A DNA stretch of 64,000 nucleotides from CBDCCT01 sp965214995 (GTDB lineage Bacteria > Deinococcota > Deinococci > Deinococcales > Trueperaceae), in assembly GCA_965214995.1 (NCBI GenBank), contig CBDCCT010000002.1, forward strand, positions 4,898,001 to 4,962,000. Reading direction: 5' to 3'. The notes under the pieces are model-generated. The model made no database searches. It was not told the origin of the DNA and worked only from the letters and a program-made list of their open reading frames with translations. Each line of letters starts with the position of its first letter. The stretch's first letter is position 1. Shown piece after piece: positions 44,756 through 53,896 of the stretch. The translations under genes were made by a program, and so were the position numbers.

Positions 44756-46036
44756 TCACGGGTTTGGGTCGTTTCCCCCCGCATCTCCCCCCGCCACAGG
44801 ACCTAACAAATCCGAGAGACTCATCGCCCCCTCGAAGCGGCGGTGTGACAGCACGTGCGTGTACTTGTCGGCGGTCGTAGATTTGCGGCTGTGTCGGAGT
44901 CGCTCTGAGACCACCCCAAGCTCGACGCCGCGCGCCTGCAGGAGGCTTGAGTGATGATCTCTCAGGTCGTGAAAGCTGAGGTCGGGAATCTTAGCCCTAG
45001 CGATGAGCTTTTTATACTCGCGCAGCAGCGCCCTCGGGTTCTGGGGGGTGCCGCCCCAACCTGGGAAGACGAGGCCGAACTCGTACCAGCGATTACCAAG
45101 CTTGTGTTTGTGAAGCACCTGCGCCTCCCTATGACTTTCGAGCACCCTGAGGGTATCCTCGCCCACCGTGATCGACCCCATGCTCTTCTTCGTCTTCGGC
45201 GTGTCGAAGAAGTAGCGCCCGTGCACGTGCTCCATCTTGCGGTGCGCCGTTTCGTGAAAGCGTTTGGGTACCGCCACTAGGCCGCGGCGCACGTGAATGA
45301 CGAGGTAACGCTTTTTGTTGGCGGTCACGGGCTCTAGGTCCGACCATCTGAGCCCGCAGAGTTCGCCCTCGCGCAGCCCGGAGGTCAGCGCGGTGTAGAT
45401 GATCGGGCAATAGCGAGTGTGGCGCGCGACCGCCAGGAGCCTGAGGAGCTGATAGCGAGACCAGGGGACAATCCCTTTGGTGTACTCGGAGGGCAGCTCG
45501 ATCTTAAAGCAGGGGTTGGCGCGGTCATCAGGCAATAGCTCGTTGTGGATAGCATCGCTGATCGCTTTGCGTAAACCGGCGAGTGCATTGCGGGTGGTGG
45601 CCCTGCCGTCGTTGCCCCGGCCCATCTGCTCGCGGTAGATGTCGTTCACCATCGCCTGCACGTGCACGCGGCGCAGCTTGTCGAGCGGCATGTGGCCGAT
45701 TCTTGGGATGACGTAAGTCCTCAGGCTGTAGTAGTAGTTGCGGTACGCCCCGAACTTCTTGGACAAGGCTGCCTGCTCGAGCCAGCCCTCAAGATAGTCG
45801 CCAAGCCGCTGTTTCGCTAATGTCTCGAGTGTGCCTTTAGCCTGCAACTTTTGAAGCCGCAATAGGTCACCCTTAGCCTCCTCCTTCTTGACGCGCAGAG
45901 GACCGTCCTTGCTCCTCTTGCTGTGGCCGTCCCACGAGACGGTGACCCGCGCGTAGTAGCGCACGTAGGAGCTGCCGTCCTCGCGCTTAAAGGCGCGCTT
46001 CTTGATGGTCCCTTCCCCGTTCGCTCGGCGGGCCAC
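44756..46036 (-). CDS. Tyrosine recombinase / site-specific integrase (intact)
   Basis: This 426-residue integrase has an N-terminal arm-binding AP2-like part (MARRANGEGTIKKRAFKRED), a core-binding helical domain (about 70-170) and a catalytic domain with Arg in TSGLREGELCGLRW, HxxR in LSFHDLRDHHSSLL, a later His in LRHSRKSTTADKYTHV, and the Tyr nucleophile in DKYTHV. It inserts and excises the island at the adjacent tRNA-Arg. Its N-terminal arm resembles that of the broken integrase at 60313. The start region faces a 675-base regulatory region. Confidence 0.95.
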   Translation of the reverse strand: MARRANGEGTIKKRAFKREDGSSYVRYYARVTVSWDGHSKRSKDGPLRVKKEEAKGDLLRLQKLQAKGTLETLAKQRLGDYLEGWLEQAALSKKFGAYRNYYYSLRTYVIPRIGHMPLDKLRRVHVQAMVNDIYREQMGRGNDGRATTRNALAGLRKAISDAIHNELLPDDRANPCFKIELPSEYTKGIVPWSRYQLLRLLAVARHTRYCPIIYTALTSGLREGELCGLRWSDLEPVTANKKRYLVIHVRRGLVAVPKRFHETAHRKMEHVHGRYFFDTPKTKKSMGSITVGEDTLRVLESHREAQVLHKHKLGNRWYEFGLVFPGWGGTPQNPRALLREYKKLIARAKIPDLSFHDLRDHHSSLLQARGVELGVVSERLRHSRKSTTADKYTHVLSHRRFEGAMSLSDLLGPVAGGDAGGNDPNP

Positions 46037-46711
46037 GCTAAAAAACCTCCGGATAGCTGCAAGGCTCAGGCAAGACGGCGTCGCTTTGCCTGTTCAATCC
46101 TAATGAGAGGATAAAGCCGCCGTACCGGCGCTGCCCGGCTTTTTGGGTGAGCATGAAAGTCCACGATTGTGACATCCGTTTTCTCCAAACTTACTGAACA
46201 TTGTCTTTCGTTGGCAGACCACGGACGTTCTACGTCGTTGTGAACGTACATAAAGTACGTACAGTCAGCCCTATAGCGTTTCTAAAAACGACAGGGGTTG
46301 ACGTGCGCATTGCTGTGCCTTGAATGCTAATTCTTAGTTGTTTTTGCAAGCAGGAGCCTTTTCGATTCTACCGCGCTGAAGCTAGAAAAGGGGCGTCTGT
46401 CTGACGAACCTCTTAACGGGCTACTGCGAGAAACTCTCAGCCGCCTGAGGTGTTGCGCCAAATTTCTACTTTGAAAAGTTCAAAGAGTCTTAGCGTCACC
46501 GAATAGACGTCTAGGACGGGATCGGAACTGACAGTTCCTAAACTGATGTTGGAAGCCAGATCGCCAAAGAAAAAATCAGAACCGTCAGTTCCTTCTCAAG
46601 CTATAACCGAGTCGGCTAAAGTCCATGCCAACACGCGCGGGGTTTCGACTCTATCTCGCCAAAGCCCTGCATCTTGAGCTTTACCTGGACTTTAGGAAAG
46701 GAGACCTGGTC
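46037..46711. promoter_or_regulatory. Control region between integrase and replication genes
   Basis: No convincing gene is seen; a 61-codon minus-strand frame (46066-46251) lacks family features. Three inverted repeats stand out: ACGTAC-ATAAA-GTACGT at 46244-46260 upstream of the integrase, GGAACTGACAGTTCC at 46524-46538, and its close copy AGAACCGTCAGTTCC at 46578-46592 upstream of the replication genes. These look like operators for a repressor that controls both directions. A TTGACG hexamer at 46298 has no good partner -10 box. Confidence 0.55.
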
Positions 46712-47089
46712 ATGTCCGACAACACGATTGAGCCTATCGTCAAACAGGCAGCGTCCCTTCTGGAACTCGTCTTCGACGAGGCGATGCGCAGAGCTAGCGA
46801 AAGGCACGGGCAGCTCGAGGCTCTGGCCGCGGGAGAATCTCTTTGGGTCGAGGGTAGCGAGGCGGTGAAGATTATGGGCGCGGGCTACACCCTGTCTCGT
46901 CTTAAACAGCTCGGACACCAGGGCGTCATCGTCATGGACCGCAAAGACCCCGACAAGCCCAACAGCCCTTACATCTTCTTGCGTTCGTCGCTCCACGATT
47001 GCTCGGTGAAACGCGTGTTCGAACTCGACGAGAGACAAGCACGCTCAGCGTGCAGGCCGAAACGAGAGAGCGAGGTGCAGGGTGATTGA
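46712..47089 (+). CDS. Small island protein, possibly DNA-binding
   Basis: This 125-residue protein is read from ATG 46712, which has AGGAAAGGAG at good spacing; an in-frame ATG at 46625 adds 29 residues but lacks a site. The N-terminal half is helical (IEPIVKQAASLLELVFDEAM), followed by ESLWVEGSEAVKIMGAGYTL, which may be a winged helix with IFLRSSL as the wing. It overlaps the primase gene by eight bases. It could be an excisionase or replication accessory factor. I do not recognise its family. Confidence 0.65.
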   Translation: MSDNTIEPIVKQAASLLELVFDEAMRRASERHGQLEALAAGESLWVEGSEAVKIMGAGYTLSRLKQLGHQGVIVMDRKDPDKPNSPYIFLRSSLHDCSVKRVFELDERQARSACRPKRESEVQGD

Positions 47090-48245
47090 CTTGAAAACGT
47101 TAAAGGCTCAGGTTAACCTAAGAGCAATCGTTCAAGAAACGCATTTGCTCACGAAGAGTTCAAAGACCTGCTGTCTTTGGCACGACGACACGAACCCATC
47201 GCTTCACATCTATCCTGACGGCTACTTCTGTTTTGCCTGCGGCGCGTCGGGTGACCACCTGGACTGGTTGACGGCTACTCGAGCCCTGTCGTTTTCGGAA
47301 GCGGTCGAGGTCTTAGCTCATCACGCCACTACCGTCACTTCCCACTACCCAGTTATACAGGCGGCAAGCCTGGCCGTAACGAAAACAACGTCGTATGAAC
47401 CTTCCCTAGGAAAACCAACTTTCGAGTGGCGCTTACCCTTAAGGCAGCATCAGCTCGAGACCCATAAGTGCCGAGCATCCAGGCTGACCGAAGTCCCTGA
47501 GGCCTTGATAGGCCGAGGCTTTACCCTGGCTGACTGCAAACGGCTCGGCATCGTCAACGAGAACGGCAACGCCGTCTTTCCGGTCATCGGACCTAGCGGT
47601 TTAGCCCTCACCCTCAAGTGCCGCTACGCGGTTCCGAGCCCGCACCGGTACGAATACGTAACACCAGGCCGAGGCACCCCCGCTTGGTGTTCCCTCGACA
47701 TCCGCCAATCAACAACTGTCCTCGTCGTTGAAGGCGAACTCAACGGCATGGTGTGCTGGTTGGTCTTGCGGAGTCAGGATAAACGAATCGAGGTCATGGG
47801 CACAGCGGGTACTAACGGTCTACTTCACCTCGATGTTCTCGAAAACAAAACGGTTTACATCTACGCGGACGGTGACGAAGCAGGTGAAGGAGCCCGCCAG
47901 CGCTGGGCGAAACAGGCGTTAGGTGCGGGTGCAAAGGAAGTGTTTGTGCTCGAGCCCTGGCCGCTGGACGCCTGCGACATCGCCGGAACCTTCGGCAAAG
48001 CAGCCTTGCGGAAACGTCTGACCTGGAGCCCAAAACGGCACTTCGTTTCCACAGAGTCTTTTGGTGCAGCCAGTGCGCCCGGTGCAACACCCCCTGCACC
48101 GAAACCTATCCCTTCCTCATCGGCAAAACCCGATTTGGTGCAGTGGTGCAGTCATAGTAAGGACGCGCTCCTTTCGAGGGTCCCGAAGCTCCTCCAGAGC
48201 TCTCCTCCGACACTCACCTTGGAAAGCCGTTATGATGCCGCTTAG
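47082..48245 (+). CDS. DNA primase with CHC2 zinc finger and Toprim domain
   Basis: This 387-residue protein starts at GTG 47082. A CHC2-type zinc-binding domain is at residues about 25-70 (CCLWHDDTNPSLHIYPDGY, then FCFACGASGD). A Toprim domain is about 205-275, with the catalytic Glu in LVVEGELNGMV and DxD in YIYADGDEAGEG. It lacks the full DnaG core length, like primases of phages and integrative elements. It should make primers for island replication. The RepA-like ATPase overlaps its 3' end. Confidence 0.88.
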   Translation: MIDLKTLKAQVNLRAIVQETHLLTKSSKTCCLWHDDTNPSLHIYPDGYFCFACGASGDHLDWLTATRALSFSEAVEVLAHHATTVTSHYPVIQAASLAVTKTTSYEPSLGKPTFEWRLPLRQHQLETHKCRASRLTEVPEALIGRGFTLADCKRLGIVNENGNAVFPVIGPSGLALTLKCRYAVPSPHRYEYVTPGRGTPAWCSLDIRQSTTVLVVEGELNGMVCWLVLRSQDKRIEVMGTAGTNGLLHLDVLENKTVYIYADGDEAGEGARQRWAKQALGAGAKEVFVLEPWPLDACDIAGTFGKAALRKRLTWSPKRHFVSTESFGAASAPGATPPAPKPIPSSSAKPDLVQWCSHSKDALLSRVPKLLQSSPPTLTLESRYDAA

Positions 48246-49395
48246 CCAGGTCAACCTAGAGCAAAACCTGCCCCCGCTCAGGTGGTCGGTCGGTGGGCTC
48301 ATCTTGCAAGGCTACATCAACACCATCGCCAGTCTGCCGGGCGAGGGTAAAACGGCCTTGCTGACAGGTTTGGCTTGGCAAGCGTCACGTAAGACTGGGA
48401 TGTTTCTGAATCGCCGTGTGGCTCACGGCACGACCCTCTACGTTGACTTCGACGCCCCCGGCGACGGGCGCACCGTCCGCTACTGGCTAGACAAACACAA
48501 GAAAACGTTTGGCGACGGCGATATCGGAAAGATAGTGGTGCTCGAGCCTGACCTCAATACTTATGGACTTGCTGAAGGCGAACTCCTAGAGCTTACCAAT
48601 GTCGCTAAAGAGACAGAAGCAAAGCTCATCCTCATCGACTCGTTCAGCTCGGCTTTTCCAAGCGTCGACCCTATCAAGCTCGTGCAGGTCCAAAGCCCGC
48701 TCTGGTACCTGCGCCGTTTGGCAAACGAGACAGGGGCGGCCGTGGTCATCATCGATCACTTACCCAAACCTATCTCGGGTGAGAAGGCGGGAGCGAGGGG
48801 CATCATCGGTTCGGTGGCGAAGTCGGCCCAGGCGAGAGCGGTGCATATCTTGTCTCGAGTCCCGCCTAAAGAAGTGCAAGGCAGAAACGTCCTCAGGTGG
48901 GACACCACCAAGATGAGCTACAGTGCCAGGCCGGAACCGATAGGGGTCGAGCTTAGGTTTGAAGATGGCGCCGTTGTTATCGACGTGGTCGATTTGCCGG
49001 AAGGACAAGGGGAAACCCGCACCGAACGTGCCATCCGGGCGATGCAGGATTATCTGGAGACCCACCGCGGAACGGTCGTGCCGCACCAGGCTCTGATGGA
49101 CATCGCAGTCGAAGAGGCCAACCTGCGGAGGCGCGCCTCGCTAGACGCCATCGGGTTACTCAAAGAGCGCTACGGCGACGAACTCGTTACCGCCTTCTTA
49201 CCCGGAAGAGGCAAACCGCAGGGCTACCGGCTAAAGCTCGAGCCAGACGAAGACCCTTCTCTGTACATTGCACCACTGCACCAAATAGGAGATAAAGCGT
49301 CTGGCACGATGAACGATTCGGCGCACCCCTTTTCAGAACAGACCGCACCAAATCAAGACCCCGAACCTTATGGAGATTCTGACGAGACAAACTGA
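48232..49395 (+). CDS. RepA-like AAA_25 / DnaB-fold helicase
   Basis: This 387-residue RecA-fold ATPase starts at ATG 48232 within the primase 3' end; upstream readings of the frame are shadows. Walker A is ASLPGEGKTALLTGLAW, Walker B is KLILIDSFSSAF, and a second conserved block is AAVVIIDHLPKP. It resembles hexameric RSF1010 RepA-type replicative helicases and AAA_25 proteins. With the primase it makes a minimal replisome module. The C-terminal 100 residues may form a wHTH. It overlaps the next gene (ATGA). Confidence 0.88.
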   Translation: MMPLSQVNLEQNLPPLRWSVGGLILQGYINTIASLPGEGKTALLTGLAWQASRKTGMFLNRRVAHGTTLYVDFDAPGDGRTVRYWLDKHKKTFGDGDIGKIVVLEPDLNTYGLAEGELLELTNVAKETEAKLILIDSFSSAFPSVDPIKLVQVQSPLWYLRRLANETGAAVVIIDHLPKPISGEKAGARGIIGSVAKSAQARAVHILSRVPPKEVQGRNVLRWDTTKMSYSARPEPIGVELRFEDGAVVIDVVDLPEGQGETRTERAIRAMQDYLETHRGTVVPHQALMDIAVEEANLRRRASLDAIGLLKERYGDELVTAFLPGRGKPQGYRLKLEPDEDPSLYIAPLHQIGDKASGTMNDSAHPFSEQTAPNQDPEPYGDSDETN

Positions 49396-50168
49396 TGCTC
49401 CGTCCACGCAAAAAGCCCAACCTCCTCAACTACCTCCGCGTAGCTGACTTTGCTGCTTCGGCAGGTGTGACCGAGCGGGCGGTTCAGGCGTGGCTAGCGA
49501 AGCCCAAGGTTGACCCAGAGGTGAAGGCATATATTGAGGAGAGATTAGGGAGAACTACTCCGGACCCAGCCAAACCTGAGTTTGAGCCTTTCTTGAAACA
49601 GCTCAAACAAATGCGCCCCGAGCTGTTCCAAAAACTCAAAAGCAACCGCACCAAGTGCCTTAGCTACGGCATCGTCTATGGCGGCAGGGCGTACATCAGT
49701 CTGCAAGGTGCAGAAAGGTATTTGAACGAGCGTAAGCTGCCTCGAGTCACCCGCCGCCCCAAAGACAGCATCACCGTCGAAGCGGCTGCGGAACTCTTTC
49801 CCTACAGCCGCTGGAAGATTTACAAAGCGGTATTTGCCGGTGAAATCGAGGCGGTGATTCATTCCCAAACTATCTACCTGGATAAGAAAAGTGTTGAAGC
49901 GTATAGGCTCGAGCAGAAGAGCTTACTCCCGTTACCCGGCTGGATACTGACGCAAGAGGCCGCACAGCAGGTCGGCAGGTCTTACACCTCCCTAAAAGCT
50001 TGGCTGACGTTGCACGAACGCCCCGTCCGGGTGTTTCTTCACCCGAAGTCGCATCGTCCGAGACGCTATATGCTGCGAGCGGATTTGGAGAAGTATAGGC
50101 AAACAGCCGCAAAGACTGATAAGCATGTTCCTAGGAGTTTGAGAGATAGAAGGCAGACGGATGAGTAA
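49395..50168 (+). CDS. HTH-domain protein of the replication module
   Basis: This 257-residue protein appears to hold three helix-turn-helix units: FAASAGVTERAVQAWLAKP (about 18-36), TVEAAAELFPYSRWKIYKAV (about 127-146) and TQEAAQQVGRSYTSLKAWL (about 188-206). Each resembles MerR/excisionase-type recognition helices. A role in origin recognition or excision control is likely from position directly after the helicase. It has no enzymatic motif. Confidence 0.75.
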   Translation: MLRPRKKPNLLNYLRVADFAASAGVTERAVQAWLAKPKVDPEVKAYIEERLGRTTPDPAKPEFEPFLKQLKQMRPELFQKLKSNRTKCLSYGIVYGGRAYISLQGAERYLNERKLPRVTRRPKDSITVEAAAELFPYSRWKIYKAVFAGEIEAVIHSQTIYLDKKSVEAYRLEQKSLLPLPGWILTQEAAQQVGRSYTSLKAWLTLHERPVRVFLHPKSHRPRRYMLRADLEKYRQTAAKTDKHVPRSLRDRRQTDE

Positions 50169-50201
50169 CGGTTGTCAGCGAGGTGAGAGAGGACGTTTCT
50201 G

Positions 50202-51365
50202 ATGGAGCAGACGAACCTTGGAGGTAACACCCTGCGCCCAACCCAAGAGCGTATCGTCACCATCGACATCCTGCGCGGCTTTGCTCTATTTGGGGTGCTG
50301 GTCGCCAACGCGCTGGTATTTAGCTACCCCTTTCAGTTCTACACACCGCTGAGCTTTCCAGGGCTAGGTGGAGTTGGACGTGTCACCGAGTGGCTTGTCC
50401 GGGTTTCGGTAGTCGGCTCGTTCTACCCGCTGTTTTCGTTTCTGTTCGGTCTCGGCTTTGCGCTTTATCTACGTAAAGGAAGCGAGACCCTGCCGCTGTT
50501 CCGGCGACGCTTGGCTATTTTGCTCCTGATCGGGCTTATCCACGCTATCTTCATCTGGTCGGGTGACATCTTGGTGACTTACGCTTTGGTCGGCTTCTTG
50601 CTCATCTCGTTCAGGAGACAATCCGACAAGACGCTGGTTTTCTGGGTTGTGGCGCTAACAGTGTGGACCTTTTTCGTCGTTTGGCTTCTAGGAAGTTCAG
50701 AAGACGGCTTTCCGCTCTCGTATATCGAACGAGCCACGCGCGCTTACGGGGCGGGGGGCTACCTCGAGGCGACGAGGCAACGACTTACTGACACCGGCCT
50801 GACCCTGCTGAATTTGACTGTTACTGTGCCGCAAATTTTAGCGTTTTTCTTGGGTGGCTTGCTTTTGGGTAAACAAAAACGCTTAGAAGAGGCAGCAAAA
50901 CACCGTCTCTTCTGGAAACGTGTGTGCCTCGTGAGCTTGCTGATCGGGATGCCTATTGTTGGAGCACATGCCTTTTTGCTTCTACGTCTGGACCCCGTCC
51001 CGAGCTTTCTTTCTGCTCTTGACCTTACCCTCGGGAGTCCGGCTCTGGGTTTCGGGTGTCTGGCGAGTCTTTTTCTGTACCTCACACCAAAGGGGCGATG
51101 TCGCCTTGAATCACTCGCGGCGGTAGGGCGCATGGCGCTCACGAATTACCTTGTGCAGTCGGTCATCTTTACTCTGATCTTTTACGGTTATGGTGGCGGC
51201 TTATACGGTCAGGCAAGCCCTGCGTGGAGTGTCATGCTCGCTTTCGCCATCTTCACGCTACAGATGGTGCTGAGCCATTGGTGGCTAAGTCGCTTCAGGT
51301 ACGGACCTGCCGAGTGGGCTTGGCGCTGTCTGACGTATGGGAGGCGGTTTAAACTTAGAAAGTGA
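50202..51365 (+). CDS. DUF418 family membrane protein (YeiB-like)
   Basis: This 387-residue inner-membrane protein has about nine to ten hydrophobic segments and the N-terminal signature IDILRGFALFGVLVANA. The C-terminal DUF418 block includes AVGRMALTNYLVQSVIF and GPAEWAWRCLTYG. The family is related to acyltransferase-3-type proteins and has no established role. It is not a usual conjugation or replication gene, so it is probably island cargo. The 198 bases after it hold no clear gene. Confidence 0.9.
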   Translation: MEQTNLGGNTLRPTQERIVTIDILRGFALFGVLVANALVFSYPFQFYTPLSFPGLGGVGRVTEWLVRVSVVGSFYPLFSFLFGLGFALYLRKGSETLPLFRRRLAILLLIGLIHAIFIWSGDILVTYALVGFLLISFRRQSDKTLVFWVVALTVWTFFVVWLLGSSEDGFPLSYIERATRAYGAGGYLEATRQRLTDTGLTLLNLTVTVPQILAFFLGGLLLGKQKRLEEAAKHRLFWKRVCLVSLLIGMPIVGAHAFLLLRLDPVPSFLSALDLTLGSPALGFGCLASLFLYLTPKGRCRLESLAAVGRMALTNYLVQSVIFTLIFYGYGGGLYGQASPAWSVMLAFAIFTLQMVLSHWWLSRFRYGPAEWAWRCLTYGRRFKLRK

Positions 51366-51551
51366 GGGATGCTCATGCGCGTGATGGCCGGCCCGTACGC
51401 AAGCCTAAACGTTTCACTTCACTGTCGCTCTTTAGAGTCGTGCAGCACCCTAGAAAGCTCCGTGCTCACCCTTCAACGTTAAGTTCTTGTCGGGCGCGTT
51501 GATTGTATAAACACGTCGTTAAAAAACCGAAACGGCAAACTATTAGCTTTG

Positions 51552-51557
51552 TACATT
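51552..51557 (+). promoter_or_regulatory. -10 box for a leaderless transcript (island)
   Basis: TACATT ends seven bases before ATG 51564 with no ribosome-binding site between. Spacing matches the boxes at 53885 and 54917, so the conjugation genes may have several internal leaderless promoters. Confidence 0.4.
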
Positions 51558-51563
51558 GACGGC

Positions 51564-52373
51564 ATGAAACCACGCCCGAAGTTGTCCCTATCGGTTATCA
51601 GTCTCTTACTCATTTCTGCGGGCTTTTCCCAAACCCCCCCTTACGTCCTCACCACCTTCGACCTCACCCAACTCGATGCCAGACCGGGACAGATTGCGGT
51701 TTCACCCGATGTTCTGACCCTTGTAGAGTTCGACGACCAAGTTGCCGACGTGTCCACCGCCCGCCCCGACGCCATGACCATTGAGGTGAGCGGCAACGTC
51801 ATCCGCCTACGCTCTAACTGGCGCGCGGGCAGCACCGACTTAGTCGTGACCGTCGCCAACCAGACCGCGATGTTCACCGTTGAGATAGAGCCCGAAGGGG
51901 AACACACTCGGCGCTACGTGGTGACCAAGCCCGCGCCCCCAACCCCCGCCTCCTCGAGCGCGACCCGCTCATCCACGTCACAAGTTCCTGGTCTGCTTGA
52001 GGATATAGAGGAAAATGATTCTGTACTCCCCGACTGGCTTTCAACAAGCTTCAACGTCTTGTCCGTTCCAGGCAAAGAACTTGTCATTCAGTACGGACTG
52101 AAAAATGCTGGAGATAATGACCTCGCCGTTGACGCCTCGAGGTTGCGCCTCATTCAGGAGGGACGTTCGGTCCCGTTTAAGCTCGAGCGTATCAACACCG
52201 GGGGCACCATCAACCGCGTCAAGCCGGGTTTTGCCGAGTACGGCACCATCCTGGTCGACGACCCCCTACCAGGGAAACTGACCCTCGTCTGGGAACTTAT
52301 CGAGATTGGTCCCGGCTACACTCACACCTTAAGAGAGGACGTCCATGACGGTCTGGTTAAACAGGTTCGCTAG
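51564..52373 (+). CDS. Secreted VirB9-like protein
   Basis: This 269-residue protein has a signal peptide (residues 1-23, ending AGFSQ). The next 90 residues form beta strands like the VirB9/TrbG N-terminal domain: TLVEFDDQVADVSTARPDAM, then VIRLRSNWRAGSTDLVVTV. A Pro/Ser linker (about 120-140) precedes a second beta domain with VIQYGLKNAGDNDLAVD. VirB9 forms the outer-membrane core ring of type IV secretion systems. The match is by pattern only, but VirB10-, VirB2-, VirB3- and VirB4-like genes follow, which supports it. Confidence 0.55.
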   Translation: MKPRPKLSLSVISLLLISAGFSQTPPYVLTTFDLTQLDARPGQIAVSPDVLTLVEFDDQVADVSTARPDAMTIEVSGNVIRLRSNWRAGSTDLVVTVANQTAMFTVEIEPEGEHTRRYVVTKPAPPTPASSSATRSSTSQVPGLLEDIEENDSVLPDWLSTSFNVLSVPGKELVIQYGLKNAGDNDLAVDASRLRLIQEGRSVPFKLERINTGGTINRVKPGFAEYGTILVDDPLPGKLTLVWELIEIGPGYTHTLREDVHDGLVKQVR

Positions 52374-53355
52374 CCTTCTCCTGATTGGCTTTTTTGCCTT
52401 TGCCTACGCTCAAGAGGAAGCTGTCGGCATCGTGAGCTATACCGACATCGAGGGCGCAGGGCTTCGGGTGGGAAGCTGTGTAGGCGAAGAGCCCGACCCT
52501 AGAACGTGTGTGCCTAACATCGAAATAATCCACGTGGGCGCATTTGAGGCTTGCGGCGGAAATCTGTCAGGTTGCGAAGAGAAGGTTGCTTACCCTGTTC
52601 CTTTCATCTCTGAAGAAGCCGGAATCGATATTGAGGAAGATATCGATGGGGCGTGGGAAACTTTCGTTGACAAAACCATTGATGAGGTGAGCAGTGAGAT
52701 TAACAAACTTCCACCTTGTTGGCTACCGGCTCCGTGCCCGCCGCAGGTCGACTGGACCTGCGTAACAAGCCGCATGGCAACAGCCATCGAAACCGCATAT
52801 ACCGATTACCTCCCCGAGTACTGGGCGAGCGTCTACGAAAGTATTGCCACTAACGCACCGTTCGCGTTGCACTGGCAGAGCGCTTTGCCCGACGACGGCG
52901 CTATCATCGCACCTGTGTTCTCGCTCGAGCCCAAACCCGAACAGTATGCTGGTCTTGTTCAAGAACCCAGAGACCCGGCTTACTACTTCCAAGGGCCGAT
53001 GTTTCCAAGCCTCCCGGTTCCCTATCAACCCAATGAATTGAGCAAAGAATATGGGGGTATCTCCGAACTGGAGGAGCGCAAACGGGAGCTCGAGCTCTCC
53101 ACCTTGCTCGAATACCAGCAGTTCGGCTTTGTCTCTATCTTTGAGGTTTATGGCGAGTTCAGGCTCGAGGTGCTGTTCAAACTCTTGCGGGGACCTTACC
53201 TCTACACCGCTTGTCTGATTCCGGTGCCGCCGTTCATCTTGCCAGTGCCTCTTCCAGTACCTGCGCCTGTTTATGTGCCTCGAGCCCTTACCGACTGGCC
53301 GAGCGTGCCGGAGGGGTACGGCATCCCGAGGGTCAAAGGGCAGCCCCTATTTTAA
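52345..53355 (+). CDS. Secreted Cys-rich protein of the conjugation module
   Basis: This 336-residue protein overlaps the previous gene by 29 bases. A signal peptide ends near FAYAQ. The mature part has paired cysteines (VGSCVGEEPDPRTCV, FEACGGNLSGC, LPPCWLPAPCPPQVDWTC) and a Pro-rich C-terminal stretch LPVPLPVPAPVYVP. I recognise no family. Cysteine pairs and position suggest an envelope component of the transfer apparatus, like TraU/TrbL-associated proteins, but that is a guess. Confidence 0.65.
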   Translation: MTVWLNRFASLLLIGFFAFAYAQEEAVGIVSYTDIEGAGLRVGSCVGEEPDPRTCVPNIEIIHVGAFEACGGNLSGCEEKVAYPVPFISEEAGIDIEEDIDGAWETFVDKTIDEVSSEINKLPPCWLPAPCPPQVDWTCVTSRMATAIETAYTDYLPEYWASVYESIATNAPFALHWQSALPDDGAIIAPVFSLEPKPEQYAGLVQEPRDPAYYFQGPMFPSLPVPYQPNELSKEYGGISELEERKRELELSTLLEYQQFGFVSIFEVYGEFRLEVLFKLLRGPYLYTACLIPVPPFILPVPLPVPAPVYVPRALTDWPSVPEGYGIPRVKGQPLF

Positions 53356-53883
53356 GTGGACGAAAACGAACTCGCTCAGCTTCTTACCGACTTGCACGAA
53401 CATGGGGCTGAAGAACCACGACGTCTTTATAAGCACTATGGACAACAAGAGATTGATGACCTGCTCGAGAGTAACTATCTCGCCCGAATACCGACGCCCC
53501 TCGGCGAGCTAGTTTTGCTCGGTCCACAGGGGCGGCACGCTTTGAACCTCTCGCCCTTTTACAAGAGCCCGCCCGAAGCAGCCGCCACCCAGCTCGTGCG
53601 GCGGCGCGTCAGAGAAAGGCTCGAGCACCAAGGCTGGGTCTATCAGGGCAAGGTCGCCAGGAACCTGCTACGTTTCGTGACTGATGAAGGCAAAACAGCG
53701 TATGTGTTAGCGCGCTACGGAGACTACGCTGCCCGCTCTATTAGACGGGTGCTTACCACCTACAGAAGCCGCCTCATCAGCGAGAGCGCCTTACTGGTTG
53801 TTGTCACTCAACATCCTCACCGCTTACAAAGGCTGAAGGAGAAACACCCAAGCCTCATGACTTCCCTGTACCTTAAATATTGA
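53356..53883 (+). CDS. Winged-helix-like island protein
   Basis: This 175-residue protein starts at GTG 53356 directly after the previous stop. The N-terminal half looks like a winged helix (LAQLLTDLHEHGAEEPRRLY and LGPQGRHALNL). The second half, TAYVLARYGDYAARSIRRVL followed by ALLVVVTQHPHRLQRL, recalls replication-relaxation-type proteins such as the one at 56688. No enzymatic residues are certain. Confidence 0.6.
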   Translation: MDENELAQLLTDLHEHGAEEPRRLYKHYGQQEIDDLLESNYLARIPTPLGELVLLGPQGRHALNLSPFYKSPPEAAATQLVRRRVRERLEHQGWVYQGKVARNLLRFVTDEGKTAYVLARYGDYAARSIRRVLTTYRSRLISESALLVVVTQHPHRLQRLKEKHPSLMTSLYLKY

Positions 53884-53884
53884 G

Positions 53885-53890
53885 TATGCT
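53885..53890 (+). promoter_or_regulatory. -10 box for a leaderless transcript (AAA+ gene)
   Basis: TATGCT ends six bases before ATG 53897. No ribosome-binding site fits in the gap. Confidence 0.4.
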
Positions 53891-53896
53891 GGCTCT

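Noticed and set aside
46066..46251. A 61-codon minus-strand reading frame upstream of the integrase
   Set aside because: It has no ribosome-binding site, no family feature, and its start lies within an inverted repeat; it is more likely regulatory DNA.
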